From Butyrivibrio sp. NC2002 (GTDB taxonomy: Bacteria > Bacillota > Clostridia > Lachnospirales > Lachnospiraceae): a DNA stretch of 64,000 bases. The notes below the pieces were generated by a model. That model was given only the letters and a program-made list of their open reading frames with translations, did not search any database and was not told the origin of the DNA. The position numbers and the translations under genes are program-made. The stretch covers positions 248,001 through 312,000 of the forward strand of contig NZ_KL370880.1 in the NCBI RefSeq assembly GCF_000702265.1, written 5' to 3'. This document shows positions 62,132 through 64,000 of the stretch, one piece after another (the stretch's first letter is position 1; every line of letters starts with the position of its first letter).

Positions 62132-62158
62132 TAAATGTTTGGCGATCATATCCGATAT
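62132..62158 (+). promoter_or_regulatory. Sigma-28 promoter of flaG
   Basis: TAAA at 62132-62135, a 15-base spacer and TCCGATAT at 62151-62158, one base from the -10 consensus GCCGATAT. The flaG leader is about 100 bases and holds small hairpins such as GCCC/GGGC and CGGA/TCCG. Confidence 0.85.
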
Positions 62159-62265
62159 AATGGATGTAAGAAACTATAGGTATGCCCATGACCGGGTGTT
62201 AGGGCAGTCCTTGGAAACAGACGGAAATGGATATCCGTGTAAATCGACACAAGGAGGTGAACGAG

Positions 62266-62733
62266 ATGGCAATGGATGTTAGCAGCATTGGCTCTATAGG
62301 AGCTCAACAGATTCAGGAAGTACAAAAAACTGAGAAAGCAGCTAAACCTTCAGAAAGCCAGGATAAGAGTAGGGAGGGATCTGACCTCTCTATTAGTTCT
62401 GCAACGACTCAGAATCAGCAGCCTGTAAAAGTCGAGACTCAAAACGGCGACAGCAGTGGAAACAGCAACACACCTACCCGCCAGGAGAGGACCGAAGAAC
62501 AGATCGAAGCTGAGAACAAGAGAGTTAAGCAGGCAATCAGCGAAATGAACAAGAAAATGTTCAACAATTCAGAGGCAGTCTTTGGAATTCACGAAGATAC
62601 CAATCGCATTACTATCAAAATTGTGGATAAGACAACCAAAGAAACGATCAAGGAGCTGCCACCTGAAAAGACACTTGATATGATTGCCAAAGCTTGGGAA
62701 CTTGCAGGTCTCATGGTTGATGAGAGAGGGTAA
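62266..62733 (+). CDS. flaG: FlaG family flagellar protein
   Basis: ATG 62266 is chosen because AAGGAGGTGA lies five bases before it; an in-frame ATG at 62227 has no SD. The 155-residue product has a disordered Ser/Gln/Thr-rich N-terminal half (about 1-80) and the FlaG domain (about 80-155), with ISEMNKKMFNNSEAVFGIHE, ITIKIVDKTTKETIKELPPEK and LDMIAKAWELAGLMVDERG. FlaG lies beside fliD in many flagellar clusters and affects filament length. It has its own sigma-28 promoter and two terminators after it. Confidence 0.92.
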   Translation: MAMDVSSIGSIGAQQIQEVQKTEKAAKPSESQDKSREGSDLSISSATTQNQQPVKVETQNGDSSGNSNTPTRQERTEEQIEAENKRVKQAISEMNKKMFNNSEAVFGIHEDTNRITIKIVDKTTKETIKELPPEKTLDMIAKAWELAGLMVDERG

Positions 62734-62790
62734 AAACTACTTTTTTCAAAAAGCAGTTTTAATGTGCAAGGGATATTCTGCGCTTTTTTA
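62733..62790 (+). terminator. Tandem terminators after flaG
   Basis: AAAACT-A-CTTTTT (62733-62745) pairs with AAAAAG-C-AGTTTT (62748-62760). A second hairpin, GTGCA (62764-62768) with TGCGC (62779-62783), is followed by TTTTTTA. Confidence 0.7.
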
Positions 62791-62821
62791 GCCCGAATAT
62801 ATGGAAATTGCAATAACATAT

Positions 62822-62849
62822 TAAAGGTAAGATGCAAAATATCCGATAT
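62822..62849 (+). promoter_or_regulatory. Sigma-28 promoter of fliD
   Basis: TAAA at 62822-62825, a 16-base spacer and TCCGATAT at 62842-62849, the same -10 as at flaG. The fliD start is 57 bases downstream. Confidence 0.8.
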
Positions 62850-62906
62850 AAGTTATAGGTGATTTAGGTAACACGAGCGATCTTTTTCGCGGAATAGGAG
62901 CACCAT

Positions 62907-64000
62907 ATGACTATGAGAATTACCGGACTTGCTTCCGGGCTCGATACAGAGAGTATTATTACCGAGCTTACGAAAGTACAGTCGCAAAAAGTAGAAAAGG
63001 TTAAAAGCGACCAGAAAAAATTTGATATGAAGCTGGATAAGTGGAAGGAGCTTAACAAAAAGGTAGTTAACTTCTACAACAAAACACTTAGTAATCTTCG
63101 ATATGATTCTTCATATGTAAAGAAAACAACCAGCATTTCAAATGAAAGTGCAGCTACTATCATTACATCCGGCACGGCTATGAACGGAGCTCAGACGCTT
63201 AGCGTTAATAAGCTTGCAAGCAATGGATATCTGACCGGCGGAAAAATCGGTTCAGGAACGGTAAGACCTACAACTTCTCTAGAGAATCTGAGCGGATATT
63301 CTGCAACTGCAAATGTCCACAAGGAAGCAGTTCTCGATGAGGAAGGAAATGAAGTAACTCCTGCTGTAACTGACAGCGACTTCAAAAATACGATAAGGAT
63401 CAGATTTGGAAAAGAGCCTGCAGAGGGCACCGCTGATACCAGAGAATATGTTGATATTAACATTGAACCCGGCAAAACAGTTGCAGAAGCAATAGCAGCA
63501 TTTAAGGATGCAAAGTCATCAAGCGGATACGGCCTTAATGCAAGCTATGATGCAACGCAGGGAAGAATCTACATGTCATCTAGTAAATCAGGAGAAGATG
63601 AGAGCTTTGCAATCGATTTTGAACACTCGGATATGAGGATCGTTAAGGCGCTCGGACTTGATTACAATGAAAATACAGATGCAACTCATGTTTATGGTTC
63701 AGATTCCGAAATCACACTTAATGGTGCTACATATAAATCAAATGACAATACATTTGATATAAACGGTCTGACTATAACAGCCAAGCAGGTAGCTGAAGAT
63801 ATTTCCATACAGACAAGTGATGACACAAGCGGTATCTATGATATGGTCAAGGGATTCCTCAAGGAGTACAACGACCTTATCGGTGAGATGTTTACTCTGT
63901 ATAATGCCGATGATGCCAAAGATTATGCAATCCTTACCAAAGAGCAGAAAGACGAAATGACAGAAGAAGAGATAGAAGACTGGAACAAGAAGATTGACGA
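62907..64000 (+). CDS. fliD: Flagellar filament cap protein FliD, 3'-truncated by the window end
   Basis: FliD (hook-associated protein 2) caps the filament and helps flagellin fold in. The gene starts at ATG 62907 with TAGGAG upstream and is open to the end of the window, giving 364 complete codons. The N-terminus reads MTMRITGLASGLDTESIITELTK, the FliD_N signature, followed by a coiled coil (about 25-65) and the variable region with TLSVNKLASNGYLTGG near 95. FLKEYNDLIGEMFTLY near 320 begins the C-terminal FliD_C part. A sigma-28 promoter stands before it. fliS would be expected next, outside the window. Confidence 0.95.
   Translation, partial: MTMRITGLASGLDTESIITELTKVQSQKVEKVKSDQKKFDMKLDKWKELNKKVVNFYNKTLSNLRYDSSYVKKTTSISNESAATIITSGTAMNGAQTLSVNKLASNGYLTGGKIGSGTVRPTTSLENLSGYSATANVHKEAVLDEEGNEVTPAVTDSDFKNTIRIRFGKEPAEGTADTREYVDINIEPGKTVAEAIAAFKDAKSSSGYGLNASYDATQGRIYMSSSKSGEDESFAIDFEHSDMRIVKALGLDYNENTDATHVYGSDSEITLNGATYKSNDNTFDINGLTITAKQVAEDISIQTSDDTSGIYDMVKGFLKEYNDLIGEMFTLYNADDAKDYAILTKEQKDEMTEEEIEDWNKKID

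Noticed and set aside
1..64000. Mobile elements, prophage, tRNA or rRNA genes
   Set aside because: No transposase, integrase, phage structural gene or recognisable RNA gene was seen; gene order and coding style are even across the window.

Overview
The window looks like chromosome from a motile, anaerobic Gram-positive of the Clostridia, most likely Lachnospiraceae and close to Butyrivibrio. The reasons are strong SD sequences (AGGAGG) before most genes, AT-biased coding sequence, Cys lipoprotein signals, a GH115 glucuronidase typical of xylan users, and the clostridial late-flagellar order flgM-flgN-flgK-flgL-fliW-csrA-fliC-flaG-fliD. The genus is an inference. No rRNA, tRNA, IS element, prophage or CRISPR array was seen.

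Layout. (1) 1-10.97 kb: envelope glycan operon with a membrane protein cut by the window edge, an O-antigen-ligase-like protein, a membrane UDP-sugar 4,6-dehydratase, a DegT-type aminotransferase, GlmS, and a membrane-anchored WecG/TagA glycosyltransferase fusion. (2) 11.0-19.4 kb: a four-helix membrane protein behind an attenuator-like leader, then a complete oligopeptide ABC importer (lipoprotein, two permeases, two ATPases). (3) 19.5-32.2 kb: zinc-ribbon membrane protein, three c-di-GMP-type proteins whose GGDEF motifs are all altered, a DUF3048 lipoprotein, a MraY-like transferase, a cytoplasmic GH115 enzyme and a PilZ protein. (4) 32.3-33.6 kb: an EF-hand-like protein behind a sigma-28-like promoter and a terminator-like hairpin. 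(5) 33.7-45.6 kb: one apparent nine-gene operon. It opens with a KamA-type radical SAM enzyme, a Ddl-like ATP-grasp ligase, an 1144-residue sensor/MFS/binding-protein fusion and a SpoIIE-type phosphatase, and runs without a break into nonulosonic (sialic/legionaminic-type) acid genes: nucleotidyltransferase, NeuD, NeuB, NeuC, NeuA. (6) 45.6-51.3 kb: queT with a riboswitch-like leader, an orphan glycosidase-like protein, and glnA plus an ANTAR regulator behind tandem leader hairpins. (7) 51.3-64 kb: late flagellar genes with several sigma-28-type promoters, two flgK paralogues, an oversized flgL, an 865-residue flagellin with degenerate internal repeats, and a fliD cut by the window end.

How it fits together. 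The dehydratase, aminotransferase and GlmS of region 1 and the neu genes of region 5 together cover nearly all steps of a legionaminic-type pathway, and the likely acceptor (a large Ser/Thr-rich flagellin) lies in region 7. Flagellin glycosylation is therefore a reasonable hypothesis, with surface polysaccharide as the alternative. The strongest candidate for an undescribed system is the radical SAM / ATP-grasp / MFS-binding-protein / phosphatase cassette at 33.8-41.0 kb, translationally linked to the nonulosonate genes.
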